A stretch of 64,000 nucleotides of DNA from Chaetorhynchus papuensis (lineage: Eukaryota > Chordata > Aves > Passeriformes > Rhipiduridae): NCBI GenBank assembly GCA_013396525.1, contig VWYX01000271.1, forward strand, positions 280,505 through 344,504, written 5' to 3'. The notes below the pieces were generated by a model. That model ran no database searches. It saw only the letters and a list, made by a program, of their open reading frames with translations, and had not been told where the DNA came from. Shown here one piece after another: positions 44,863-57,162 of the stretch; position 1 is the first letter of the stretch, and each line of letters begins with the position of its first letter. Position numbers and translations under genes: made by a program.

Positions 44863-47721
44863 TCATGGTTACAAAGAACAAGCTGCAGTTTACTGTAGAG
44901 GTCCCCGAATCTACATGGTTTAAAAGAATATGGTCTGTGAAAAGAGTTAGGGAAGAGAGAACTCATGGAGAAAGCATATCAGACTAGATATTTTAATCTT
45001 TACCAGATTAAATTTTGGAAAGAAGTCACTTTGTGACTTGCTCAGATTACATTGAAAAGTCTCTTCTGCTTGCCTGTTTTTGGCATGATGAAGAAATATT
45101 GAAAAAAGGGACCAAGAAGCCTCAAATCATGAAACTTTTGGTATGCAAAAGCCTGCCTCGAAAATGGATGTGACATGGAAAATTAAAATACTCTAAATGT
45201 CCATAAAACTCAGTCATCATACTCACTGGTATACTGGAAAGCCTTAAAAGCATTTGGTACTTCTTTCATGATCAGGCATTTATATATGAAGAGTAATTTA
45301 ACTGTCTTCACAGCAGTTCTCCCTCCCAAAACAATGACAGGAAGAACACATCAGATGTACTTCTACAATATTCTCTCTTTAGCAGAAATCACTGAGAGTT
45401 GCAACTGTTTAACACCTCCAAAGAACAGCTCATTAAAGCATACTGTGCTACAATAAAATAAAACTAATGAAAGGATTGGAAAGTGCTCAAAGTTGTGAAA
45501 AAATAAAGATGCCTCCTAGTTAAAACAAAAAAGAAAAAAACACAGAAAAAACAATATATATGACAATATGCTAAAGAATAAAAATATTTTGGTTTTTAAA
45601 ATGGGAGAATAGTATCTAATGCAGTAGAAAAATAAGACATATTTTTTTTAGATTGATCAGTCTGAAGAAGGATCTGCTATAATTTCACATGCAATGCTCA
45701 CTTAATGCTCTAAAAGAGAGCAAATTTTCCAAGAACAGAGAAAGCAATTATTTTCCAATGTTCTTCTCCTCACTACTTGAAACCATCCAGTGAAATTTTA
45801 GACAAACATATTTTTGCATTTGTTTTTGATATAGAGACATTTGAGAGTTTCCTCAATTTTTCATATTTCCTTGAGATATTTCTTTAAAACCTCATAGGAA
45901 CTGTTGCAACTTCAAAACAGCAACAAGCATAAGAAGATCCACAGTCCCTTCTGTATCTAGCTGCCTCTAAATTTCCATGGCTTATGAATCACCAAATGAC
46001 CAGCTCTGCTTAGAAAAACATATAGTTTGTCACCTTGTCACACACACAGACATATGCACACACTCCATACACCATTTCAAAAGCTCTGCACTAGCTCTCA
46101 CATTGTTACTAATAATTAACTGCTATTATGATGCATTAAAAAGCAATAACATGCATTTCAGATGTTATTTCCATTGTAATATTACTGTTTAAAAAACTAG
46201 TATTGATAAGATTATTAAGTGCATGTAGATTTAAATTACTGTGCTGCATAAATAGGTGTAATATAAAAGAAGCAGATGACCCATCACCCTTTCTTGGTTT
46301 CCTTTTCTTTGTTTGCTTTTTTTTTTAAAATATATATTTTGACCTCCTAAATTCCTCTATTCTCAGCTTTTGAGAAGCCAGATGCCCTAAAACATCTTTT
46401 CCTACAATGTGAGAAATTAACATCTCCTTTGCTTTGCAAACACTGTAAAAAAAAAAAAAAAGGCTTTCTGTAAGTATTTAGATGATTCCTATTTCAGTAT
46501 TATTTACTAGGACAAAACTGCAGCCTAAAACCAGTTTCATAATTTTACTAGCATATTGAAAGACCTACTGAGTTTTATATGCACAACAGTCTCATTTCAT
46601 AATGGCTTTCCCAATGTCTACAAATATTTTCTCATACAGGTTGGAAATCCAAAAATAAACATAATTAATCAGACAGATTTCAGCTTATTCTGCGACGCTT
46701 CATTGCAATGTTGTTAAGATACAAACCGTAAAATACACAAACATAAACCCTGGAATGCTTTAGGAAGTGTATTCTAGAGCGTTAATATTAAAGTACGTTC
46801 ATAACTCCTCCAAAATAAAATGTATCATATAGTCACTCATAGTGCTGAAAGATTAGCTTAAATTCATACTTAGACTTACAAGAATGGAGAGGAGATTGAC
46901 TGCCTTGCCTTGTATCACTAAAAAAAGTGGACTGAAAGAATAACCTTTACATGCAAAGAAGCATAAATAATTAGGTAATTTTACATCTTTTCAGGAGATA
47001 CAAAGAAATGCTACCTTTAGCTTTTTCTGCTCTCTTTTAAGAAATGATGCACTAAAAGAAACAGTTTCACAGTTCAAGTGTTTGCATATATATATATAAA
47101 TTTTTAATCAGTTCCCTTATTTTTAACAAACAACTTCAAATCACATTTCCAGTCACACACATAAATCACGCAATGCAAAAAGTACACAATGGCAGAAACA
47201 TAACCCTGCAACACAAGCTTCATACTGGTGATTCTTAATATTAATCAAGCCTGCAACTGTTTTTCAGTCAAGACTTTGTATTTGCTTAGATCAACACCAA
47301 AATGACACCAATTGATGTATCAACATCAATTAAATCAGTCTTTTGATAAGCTAGTTAAATTTATGACCTCCAAAAATGTTTTGAAACAAATTGGTTTTTT
47401 ATTAAGTAATCCTACGTTAGACAAAAAAATGTTCAGCCCCTGTATTTTTAAAGATATAAAATAAACTTTTCTAATTGTCTTATCAGTAGTATATCATAAA
47501 AACAATTAGTTACTAAAATGAATTAAATCTTAAAATGCAATAAAATTATGGCATTTGATTTTTTTGTTCATTTCAAATTCCTGTGTGGAAGATGCTGGCT
47601 TGTCCACATGCTACTGCTATAATGCCAAGGAGTTAGTGCTTTACACAATTTATTAAAATAACGTTTATTAGTCTTGTTTCCATAACCAGAACATTGCTTC
47701 TAAGCATACCAGATTACACAT
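44863..47721. other. AT-rich single-copy DNA
   Basis: No repeat recognised beyond an A-tract at 46447-46461 and a TATATATATATA patch near 47087. A strong donor-like ACTTAC at 46875-46880 has possible acceptors, but its phases do not fit the other candidates. Confidence 0.45.
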
Positions 47722-47941
47722 ATGGAATAAATTCTTTACTGTGAGGGTGGGGAGGCACTGGAACAGGTTTCACTGAGAAATTGTCGACGCCCCATCTGTG
47801 GAACTGCTCAAGGCCAGGCTGGATGGGGTCTTGAGCAATGTGGTGCAGTGGAAGATGTCCCTGTTCATCACAGGGGGCTTGGAACCAGATAATCTTTAAT
47901 GTCCCTTCCAACCCAAACCGTTCTCTGATTCTTTGATTCTG
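47722..47941 (+). mobile_element. CR1 LINE 3' end with tail
   Basis: AATAAATTCTTTACTGTGAG, GGCACTGGAACAGG, AAGGCCAGGCTGGATGGGGT and CCCTTCCAACCCAAACCGTT end in CTCTGATTCTTTGATTCTGT. This is a 5'-truncated CR1 of about 220 bp. Confidence 0.95.
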
Positions 47942-48835
47942 TACCCAGGGCACTTGAGGAGGCAAAGATGGTACAAGTTTTTAACTCTGATGTCTGTTTC
48001 CTTCAATCTGCTCCAGCATGACAACATTTGGATTCCAAATAATAAATTCAGAATTCAGATTTTAAAATAAGAATAAACATAATATAGTGTTAATACTTCA
48101 GTCAAGTATTAAATGGCAAATGTGCACAATTGCAAATATAGTTTATAATAAAATTTGATATAATCAAATATATTCAGTTTCTTATCGGTAGTAGACGTAA
48201 GCCCTTTTGTTTGTTTGTTTGTTTGTTTTTAACTGGTAAGGATCACCTCCCAGAACACAAATATTTAAAATTCAAAGATCCTTTTTTACGTGCAGAAGTA
48301 TGCAATGTTTACCTTCACTGAAATACTTGACTGTATGAATATGCAGAATTATAATCATCTTTTTTGGAAAAGTTTTTAGCATTTTATCACAATGGTCACT
48401 TTAAATAAAGATTAAATTGCACCCGAAAGGAACATATAATAATAGAGTTCATGAAAGGGTGCCAAAGAAAGAATTTCTGTAAAATTTTCTCTCTTAGGAA
48501 GAAAAAAATAAAATTAAAAAAGGCTAAAGAAACACCTTTTAAGCTAAAAACCAACTTTTTAAAAGTTTCTTAAGCCTTATTAAAACCATCTAGAGACTTC
48601 GAAGAAAGGAAAGCACTTTGAAATCACAACTTTCTCTTCTCACTTGTATAGTTAGTAGGGGGTCTGAATTTCAGGTGTTACTATTCTTTGTTTTCTTTTG
48701 TTTTGTTACATGTCATGTGAAGAAAACTGCAGCAGATTCAGGCTTTAGTGAACATAATTTTATACCAAAGGACTGTACCAGAATATAGTACCAGACTATA
48801 CCAGAAGATTTAATATAGTTTTACCACAGACCAAT
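47942..48835. other. AT-rich single-copy DNA
   Basis: A (GTTT)n run lies near 48208-48230. Otherwise nothing recognised. Confidence 0.45.
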
Positions 48836-49472
48836 TGCACGTTGTTTGTGTGGCCAGGTTTTGGTGGGTGCACTACAGGGGTGGCTCCTTTGAGAAGCTG
48901 CTGGAAGCTTCCCCCACGTCTGACAGAGCCAGTGGCAGCCGGCTCCAGGAGCCACTGGCCAAGGCTGAGCCAGACAGCACTGATAATACCCCTCTGATAA
49001 CATATTTAAGAAGGTAAAAAAGCTATTGTGCAGATGCAATAGTGGTCAAAGAAAAGTGGGGTAAGGATTTGTGAGAGGAACAACTCTGCAGACCCCAGGT
49101 CAGTGGAGAAGGAGGGGCAGGATGTGCTCCAGGCACAGGAGCTGAGATTCCCCTGCAGCCCATGGTGCAGACCATGGTGAAGCAGCTGTGCCCCTGCAGC
49201 CCATGGAGGATCACAGGGATGCTGAGATCCACCTGCAGCCCACGGAGGAGACCCACTGGAGCAGGTGGGTGCCTGAGAAGAGGCTGTGAATCTGTGGGAG
49301 GCCTGTGCTGGAGCAGGGTCCTGGCAGACCATGGAGAGAGAAGTTCAATAGAAGCAGGTTTCCTGGTGTATTATTGCTATATTCCTGGTTCCTTTTGTTA
49401 TATTTTCTCCCCCCATCCATGTGAGAAGACTTTGGTGAGTGACTGGCGTTCGAGCAGGGTCAACACACTACA
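48836..49472 (+). mobile_element. Solo ERVL-type LTR with 5-bp target duplication
   Basis: It starts TGCACGTTGTTTGTGTGGCC and ends GGGTCAACACACTACA. Flanks are CCAAT (48831-48835) and CCAGT (49473-49477), a 5-bp duplication with one mismatch. A TATTTAA box is at 49003-49009. Three CCTGCAGCCCA(T/C)GG units sit at 49152, 49193 and 49232. Compared with other copies, the middle-to-3' part carrying the poly(A) region is deleted. Same family as the copies at 5485, 26541 and 56848. Confidence 0.88.
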
Positions 49473-49512
49473 CCAGTATTTTACACAATCATTCTTCAGT
49501 GGGAAAGTAGAA

Positions 49513-49546
49513 AATAAAAGCCTGTCCAAAAAAAAAAAAAAAAAAA
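49513..49546 (+). other. AATAAA and A19 tract beside the LTR
   Basis: AATAAA at 49513-49518 is followed after 9 nt by 19 A. It could be a second retrocopy-like poly(A) end or a plain A-tract. Confidence 0.3.
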
Positions 49547-52441
49547 GAATAACAGGTCAAATTACCATTATTGGGTTTTTTCTGTCAAATACCATTGACA
49601 AAAAAAAGTATCAGAAATGTCTTTTGTAACTCAAGATGGAATTGAGATTGTCAGGTGAAGTTGAATTCCAGAGTCAGAAAAAAAGGAAGCAGCATTATAT
49701 GTTATCATGGTGCATATTTTGGCAACTTACTTTGGAAACAGCATTGAATACAGTGTTTCAAACAGGAAAGATCATCAGATGAATAATTCACTCTATAATT
49801 TTAATAATGTTTGGTCTCTGCTCAACAAGTGGCTAAGCAAAAACAAAGTTTTAGATTAAATAAATAAGTACAGTTAAAGGTCCTGATAAAACTCATAGAT
49901 TTTCTACACTATAGAAACTTCACACCCTGCTAAGTTTCCTATATCATATATGCAGCACAAAGGCTAAAGTCATGTCTTCAAATGTATTTCTTCAATGTAA
50001 GGGACACATAAATCATCTGGAATCATGTTACCTCGGATATGACATGACACATATTTTAATTTCTCTTTTTAGCTAGATATGGGATTTATATAGGGTTTTT
50101 AGTCTTTGATCTTGAAAGATTGAGGGGTTAATAAAATTATGAGGAATACATTATATCTGATGGTCTAGGAGCATTTGAATTTGAAACATGCCAATTCCAA
50201 TGCATTTTCTTAAAATAATGTAAATTTATGTGGCACTAGTAAAGGTATCAGGTCTTAAAGGCTCACAAACTCAGAGATGAAGAGGATCAGAAAAGCTTAT
50301 TTTTTTAAAGTGTTTATAAGTCTACCTATAGATTTTCTGGGTTTCAGATTTCTCCAATTCAAAAGTTCACCCACTTCTACCTAATGTAAATACATCTGCC
50401 ATAAAACTGGGAAGCATTTTCTTCCAACATGGGAACAGATAAAATGATTATTCACTTTAGCTTTGATTTTATCTTGTCTGAAAAATTTAGACAGTGTTGT
50501 AGGATTATTTTATCTGTTACTTTAAGAGAAGTGTGATACCTACACAGTGTTAATCAAATTTATTTTATAATTCCAGACTGACTATCCTGGTTGTTCTTGA
50601 TTCTGTTTTGTTCTGCTCCCCAAAACATGTTGTTCAAATTGATCATTCCAACTGGATACATTTCTCCACCAAAAACTGAGATATATGTTAGGAAAGCCAT
50701 CAATGGTATCTAGACAGTGTAATGTATAAAGTGATGGGAAAATTTAATTAACTAAAAGGGTGTTTTATTATGTTGATGGCTTGATTACATACTTATAGTA
50801 ATTGAACAATCCCATGTGATTTTCCAAAGAAGTAATAAGAAAAAACTGAAAGGTCTGAACTGTTAACCTCCCCTAAAACCAAAAAATTGCAAGTTATTAT
50901 CACAGACCTGGTTAAATGATATTGCTGGTTAAATGATATTTTAATTGGTAATGCAAAATTTGAGATATATCTATGAAGTAAGACAACCTCATTAAAGTTA
51001 CTTAATTGAGTCAATGTTAAGGATACAGTTCAGAGTGGCAGCCTTGACAGAGTCATATTTAGGAAGCATTCTGAAAGAACATATCTTTGTGGGGTTTTTT
51101 CCAGATCTCTTTAATTTGAATACTTATGAATAAAATTGTTAAATTTTGCAGGAAGGTGTTGATTTCCTTGAATCTTCGACAGCAACCAGGCAGATTTCCC
51201 AGGATAAGGTTTCTTGCCAACAATCCTATCTCTCTGGCAATCTGAAAATGTCAACTATCTGCCATGGAACTGGATACGACATCACCTACTAGGTCTATCT
51301 TTAGTCAGGATACTCCACAGAGAGAGGGGTTTCTTTTTAGGATATTCAGGGAATCTAAATCCTGAAGCTGAGTTGGCAGGAAGCTTTGCATTTCTGCTGT
51401 TGTGGCAGCATCTGCTTGAGGAAGATTTCTCTGGGCATGGACTCATTCAGCTTTGAGATGGTAGCTGGGAAGCTGAGACTTCAGATCTGCAGTGGGCAGT
51501 TTATTTCCAGGTTAAAACCCCTAAAGAGCAGTTGTTTAAAACTATTATTAAAAAAATTATAACAATATGGGAATTTCATGAAGAAATGTATTTCTGAACT
51601 CTCTTTCATAAATTTTCTGGAGTTATGAACTGTTAAAAGGGACAACACAAATAAAGACAAAACTGATTTAAACCATTATAATGAAATTCTGTTTTGCCTT
51701 AGAAAATTTGAACTTACCTCAGTCCTTTCCTCACTCCTATCTGCACACATAACTGTGCCCTTTCGCCATATTGTGAGCCCATTTCAAAATATCTCCTCTG
51801 TGTTAACAAGATCAGAGACCACATTTCAACAGGTCAAATGTACATTAACTTGAATAGAAGAATTAAACAGTCTCATTATCTATCAGCTTGGAAAGAACTC
51901 AGGGTTTAATTTTTTACTCTTCTCTGGTAATATATTATTCTATATTTATGTATTTTCATATTTTCCTGAAGAATTGCTGTGTTTCAAGAATAAGAGTTCT
52001 TAAAGACTAATTATTTTTTCAAAATATATATTACAACATGAATACTTAAAAATTTCAGTGGTTGAGCCAGAAAAATATATTAGTTTTCTAAAAAAATTAA
52101 ATAACAAAATTCTCACAAAGCTTTCAAACTACTTTCTTTTCTTTTACCTCAAAAAATACTTTAAATTTTATGTAACTCTAAGGGCAAATCATGGCTTACA
52201 GGTTATGGGTTGTGGGTGGGGTTTTTTGTTTTGGTTTTTTTATGTGTTTTGTTTTTCTGGTTAGTAAGTTCAATATTGCTTTAAAATTGGTTATTCTTCC
52301 AATAATACTAATAATAATACTAATAATAATAATTCTAAAAATGAAGAACTCTCAGCAAATTCACATTCCTGTAATTTTTGCTTTGGCATTCAAAAGCATG
52401 TATCTTTGTGCAGTACCTGACAGGTTGTGCAAGCATTGTAC
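49547..52441. other. AT-rich single-copy DNA
   Basis: A 17-bp tandem duplication (CTGGTTAAATGATATT) lies at 50908-50941 and a (TAA)n-rich stretch at 52302-52331. Strong donor-like ACTTAC sites at 49728-49733 and 51714-51719 lack good acceptors in frame. Confidence 0.45.
50908..50941. repeat. 17-bp tandem duplication
   Basis: Two adjacent copies of CTGGTTAAATGATATT(G/T), differing only at the last base. Confidence 0.9.
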
Positions 52442-53061
52442 TGTGCTGGCTTTGGCTGGGGTAGCTTTAATGCACTTCACAGTAGCTGGTATGGGGATGC
52501 ACTTTGGACTTGTGCTGAAAACAGGGCTGATAACACAGGGATGTTTTCATTATTTCTGAACAGCTCAGACACAGAGTCAAGACATTTTCTGCTTCTCATG
52601 CCACCCCACCAGTGAGGAGGCTGGGGACGCAAAGAAGTTAGGAGGGGACACAGATAGGACAACTAATCCCAAATGCCCCTAGGGTTATTCCATACCATAT
52701 GATGTGCTCCGTACATAATGCTGGGTGAAAAAGAATTAAGGCTGACATACTCAGAATGATGGTGTTTTTCTTCCCAGGTCACCATAACGTGTGATGGAGC
52801 CCTGCTTTCCTGGAAATGGCTGAACACCTGTCTGCCCGTGGGAAGTGGTGAATGAATTCCCTGTTTTACTTTGCTAATTCCTTGTTTTGTTTTGCTTGCA
52901 TGTGCAACTATTGCTTTACCTTTGAAACTGTTTTTTATCTGAACCCAAAAGTTTCCTCACTTTTATTCTTCTGATTCTGATTCTCTTCCCTCTTCTCACC
53001 AGAAAGAAGTGACAGAGTGGTTGTGTGGTACTTAGTTGCCGGATGGGGTTAAACCACAACA
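52442..53061 (+). mobile_element. Solo ERVL-type LTR (copy B)
   Basis: It starts TGTGCTGGCTTTGGCTGGGG and ends GGGGTTAAACCACAACA. The landmarks match copies A and C: TAGCTGGTATGGGGATG, CACCCCACCAGTGAGGAGG, TTATTCCATACCATATGATG, TGTGATGGAGCCCTGCTTTC and TTTTTTATCTGAACCC. The TATA box has decayed to TACATAATG. Flanking 5-mers (TGTAC, TGGGC) match only in part. No internal retroviral sequence adjoins. Confidence 0.9.
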
Positions 53062-56000
53062 TGGGCTTGCATAAGTCTCAGTGGAACTTAGAGGAACTGT
53101 CCAATGATTGCGATGACTGTGCTACAAACAAAATACATTTTGGTGTATTTTCGGTGAAAAAGACATGCCACTGAAATAGCTGTGATAAGATACTGAGTAT
53201 ACCAGAAAACGGGGACACCCCCCCACACCCACCCACAATGTCTCAAAAAGTGGAAATAAAATAAAAAAAGGAGCATACTAGAATGTTAATCTTGAATAAT
53301 TTGTACAATTTTTTTTGTATAAATGCATCGCAAATGCATGAGAGTTGTGACTTGAAAATAAAAGAGGCTGTGAATTGTCTATGGGGTCTATCAGAGTTTT
53401 TGGGATGTATTTTAGGACTAGATATATGTAGTTCTTTATTTTAAAGAAGTTGTTGCCACACTTTGAGCATAATTAATCTTGGTGCCCAAGGTTTTTTGCT
53501 CTCTATCACACCTTGGACTGGGAATTTGCTATTTTGACCCACAGTATAAATTGAGTCCTGATGGGACTATAACTTTCAAACGGTGGTTATGTGTCAATTA
53601 TGCAATCTATCCATTTCCACACTCCCCATCTTTTCTACATACCCAAGAAAATATAAATAGGTAAATCCAGTGAAGAGTTTTTCTTGTCTCAGCCTGTAAC
53701 AACATTTTCAGTGATTCTAATAGGGAAGGTAAACACATCCACCTGTAAAAGACAGAAATATAGTTTGATATTGCATAGCTTTTGGTAATCCCTTAGTCTA
53801 CTAGGCTAAAAAATCATGTGTCTTTACAGTTGACTAAAGCAAGGGGAGAAAGGAAAAAAAAATCTTCACTTAAACTTTGGAAGAAGAAAATATACTTTCA
53901 CTACCATTTCTTTTTCTTTTTCCAAGGAGAGCTGCTTTGTCAGGCTTACTGCTTCCCCACTGGGTTTCTTGATGTTGTGCCTTTGCAGTAGCTCAGTATT
54001 TAGAGTGGAATAGCCTGTGCTGAACCATATCTACTTAGTGTGATGGAATTCTTTTGTCACTTTTCTCCTCTTATATTTTTAAACACAAATTATTGCACAA
54101 AAAAACCCAGAAATCAGAAACAGAAAATATGGTTGGGAGGTTATGGGTTTGTAATTAAGTAGGGAATGAAAAAGCTGGAGTACAGCCTAGGATTTGTATG
54201 GTTGAAGTTTAATAATTAGAGGAGAATTGTACCGCCCGTGTTCATTGGCTAAGATTGACACATGTCTTGGCTAGTGGAGTGGAGAAGTGCTACAGATTGT
54301 ATCAGTAACTGGAGTGACAACTCATTGCTTTGCCTCTGTTTTGTTATGTATTGGATTTTTTTTTTTTTTTGGTCAGATCTTAAAAGTGTGAGCTGTTTTT
54401 CTATTTTTCACAAGAGGCATTTTATGTTTTATTTATTAGGAATTAATTGGGTTTTATGTATTTGCCCTGCTCCAAGACACAGTCATTAACCCTAGGTGTT
54501 TCTTCCCTGAAGTAATAGGGGAGAAATGGAAGAAAGGACTTGCTTAGCAATACTGAGGGGAAACAAAAAAAATTCAAAAAAGTGATCTGACCAGCTAAAA
54601 ACTGTTGAGGGCATTGAAAGCTATGTGCTTAAACACTACGAAAGAGTAATGTATTTCAATGTATTTTATATGTGTATTGAATGCACACATATTAACATTT
54701 TCAATTAGCATAATCTTTTCAATCAAAGAAACCATTACTAGAGGCAAATATGAGTTCTGCCAAAAGAATAATTATTTTACAATGGAGATAGGTTAACCTT
54801 TTAGGTACAGTTATGAAGTACAAGTATTATAAAACAAGAAGGAAAAGTAAAAAATATGCTTCAAAGAAAGACTATTACACTAAACATATTGTTAAATTGT
54901 TAAACTCCTATCTCTATATGAAAATTTGCTCCTGAAGGCCTCTCCTTTATACAAGACAAGAAATTGCAAACCTTCATTACAGTTACGCCAACACTGATTT
55001 CTCTGAAAATTTAGAAAATTTGTATTACCTGCAAAATTATTTTGCCATAGATTTGCATTTTTTTTCCTCTGCTATATGTTCCTACTTAACAGACCTCTAG
55101 AGAAGTGCACATCAGCATCAGTAACTACTCTTTTCCTTTTTTTTGCTGGAACTGTCTATCATAAGAAAGTCTACAATCAGATAAACTATTTAAAGAATAT
55201 ATATGATTTTTAAGTTCAATTGATGGTTTTAACATTTTTTTTGCTTTTTTAAACTAGGTTTCAAAACAAAAATATATTAACCTACTTTGAAGCATTTAGA
55301 AATTATCTACAGATAGTATCCTGAAAATGTTAAATAAGTTCTAATTTTATCTCTTTAGAGCACACTTGTTCTATAAAATTAGGAATATAATTCCAACATA
55401 TTCTCTGATAAGTGTTTTTTAAGTCCTGAGTAATGCGTCAACATTTTATTGCATTATCTAATCTTTTAAGAACTTTATGGAATGAAAAAATGTATTTTAT
55501 TGGTTAATCTCAGTATCTATATCTTTACTGGTGCTATTATACTGGTTATGATGGCAACACAAATTTTGGTGATCTTTTGGCCATTCAAAAGTAGATGAAT
55601 AAGGGCATACTTTTGTGTTTCCTTTTCTCCTAGAGACTTTTGGTGTTGTTGGTCTTTATAATAAGCATTATTCTTTCATTTTAACATATCTTGGAATAAG
55701 AGGAGAATTCAAATAGTATGGTCTCTTATATTCAGGTTCTTCAAACCTCCATGTTATTATTTCTTTACACTTTTTGAGCCTTTATTAATCTTACTAATTT
55801 CTGCCTCTGCAAAGTGTATTTTTAATTTATTTTTTTTGGTCTCTGCAAGCTTGCATGCATTCATATCAACTCTCATCAAGGTTTTCAAAACATCTTTTGC
55901 ATCTATCTTTTCTGATCCAGCAACAGAAGGACTTGGTATCTGATTTCTTTCTTAATTATTATTAGCTGGAATAAAACCAGGTGGGGTGTGTTTTATAGAA

Positions 56001-56847
56001 ACAGATTCTTCATATTTCCTTTATTAATAACTCATAGGTTGTCTGACATTCTCACTTAATCACATAAAAATTACTTTTGCTTAGATTAAGTAGAAAAAAA
56101 TCACACAGGTAATACAGCTTAGACATGACATTTATTAAAAGTACAGTACAAAATGTATTTCTCGGAAAACTGAGCAAACTTTAAGGTTCGGTTGCACAAA
56201 ATTTTTTACATAGATATATGGCAACAGAATGTCTCTGTCACAAAATATTTTAAAGTTATAAACCTTTACTACCCAAAAAATTATAAACAAATGAATTGAT
56301 CTCTCAAAACAATATAATGTAAGATCAGAAAATTTCCCAACCTAAATCAGTATGAACATTTATAGAACTACATTTAAGCCAGTAATAAGAATAGATTACA
56401 TAGGATAAGGAGAATGTTTTTGAGGTCTTCTAATATTCATCGAAGTGAAAAGATTGACATGTGAAAAAAATCTGTTAAAGTCTTTTAAACTGCCTATGTA
56501 GTATCACATCTCCCATTGCCTTCAATATCTGACCACTTATATAAACCAAATCATTCACAAATGAATAAAAACAATTGTTTTTTACAGAATGTCAGAAAGT
56601 ATAATAAAACTTGATATTGCAGATGCATGAAGAAAAGTAAGTGCTGACGAAGGATCTATAAAAGTTAATGTGCTCTGTCACTTGCAAAATATTCCTGGGA
56701 TTACTGATGTCCTTGGAGTAACAGAAGCACCAAAAGTGCTTAAAAAGAAAATAATTGTAGTAATGACTTTCATTTCTGAAGTTAATATTATTCAAATGTA
56801 GCAGTATTTAGCAATTACAACCCTCTGTCAAAAATAACCCAAAAACA
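53062..56847. other. AT-rich single-copy DNA
   Basis: About 3.8 kb with nothing recognised beyond a T-tract at 54358-54371. Confidence 0.5.
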
Positions 56848-57162
56848 AAAGCAGGGGAAGAGTGTGAATCCTCCTCCTGGGGAGGAATAAGCAGAAGACA
56901 ACATGTGATGAAAGAAGGAGTAAGGTGTTTTTAAAATTTAGTTTTTGTTTCTCATTACCCTACTCTGATCTTAATTGGTAATAAATTAAATGTTGGTCAA
57001 ATCTATTTTGCCTGTGATGGTACTTGGTGAGTGATCTCACCCTGTCATTCTCTCAACCTATGAGGCTTTCATTTTAAATTCTCTCATCTTTCCAGCTGAG
57101 GAGGAGGAGTGATAGAGCAGCTTTGGTGGACACCCAGTATACAGCCAGGATCAACCTTTGCA
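56848..57162 (+). mobile_element. 3' half of an ERVL-type LTR
   Basis: GCAGGGGAAGAGTGTGAATC, AGACAACATGTGATGAAAGA, TCTCATTACCCTACTCTGAT, GGTAATAAATTAAATG (poly(A) signal at 56980-56985) and GTGATGGTACTTGGTGAGTG match the part of the family missing from the copy at 48836-49472. It ends near ATCAACCTTTGCA. The 5' half is absent. Confidence 0.85.

Noticed and set aside
49164..49629. 155-codon plus-strand frame
   Set aside because: It is mostly LTR sequence followed by a poly-lysine run from the A19 tract.
51714..51800. Strong GTAAGTTC donor on the minus strand with an ATG-led frame upstream
   Set aside because: No acceptor with a pyrimidine tract, and its phase 2 exit does not fit the other candidates. 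As a first exon it would lie inside the proposed gene.
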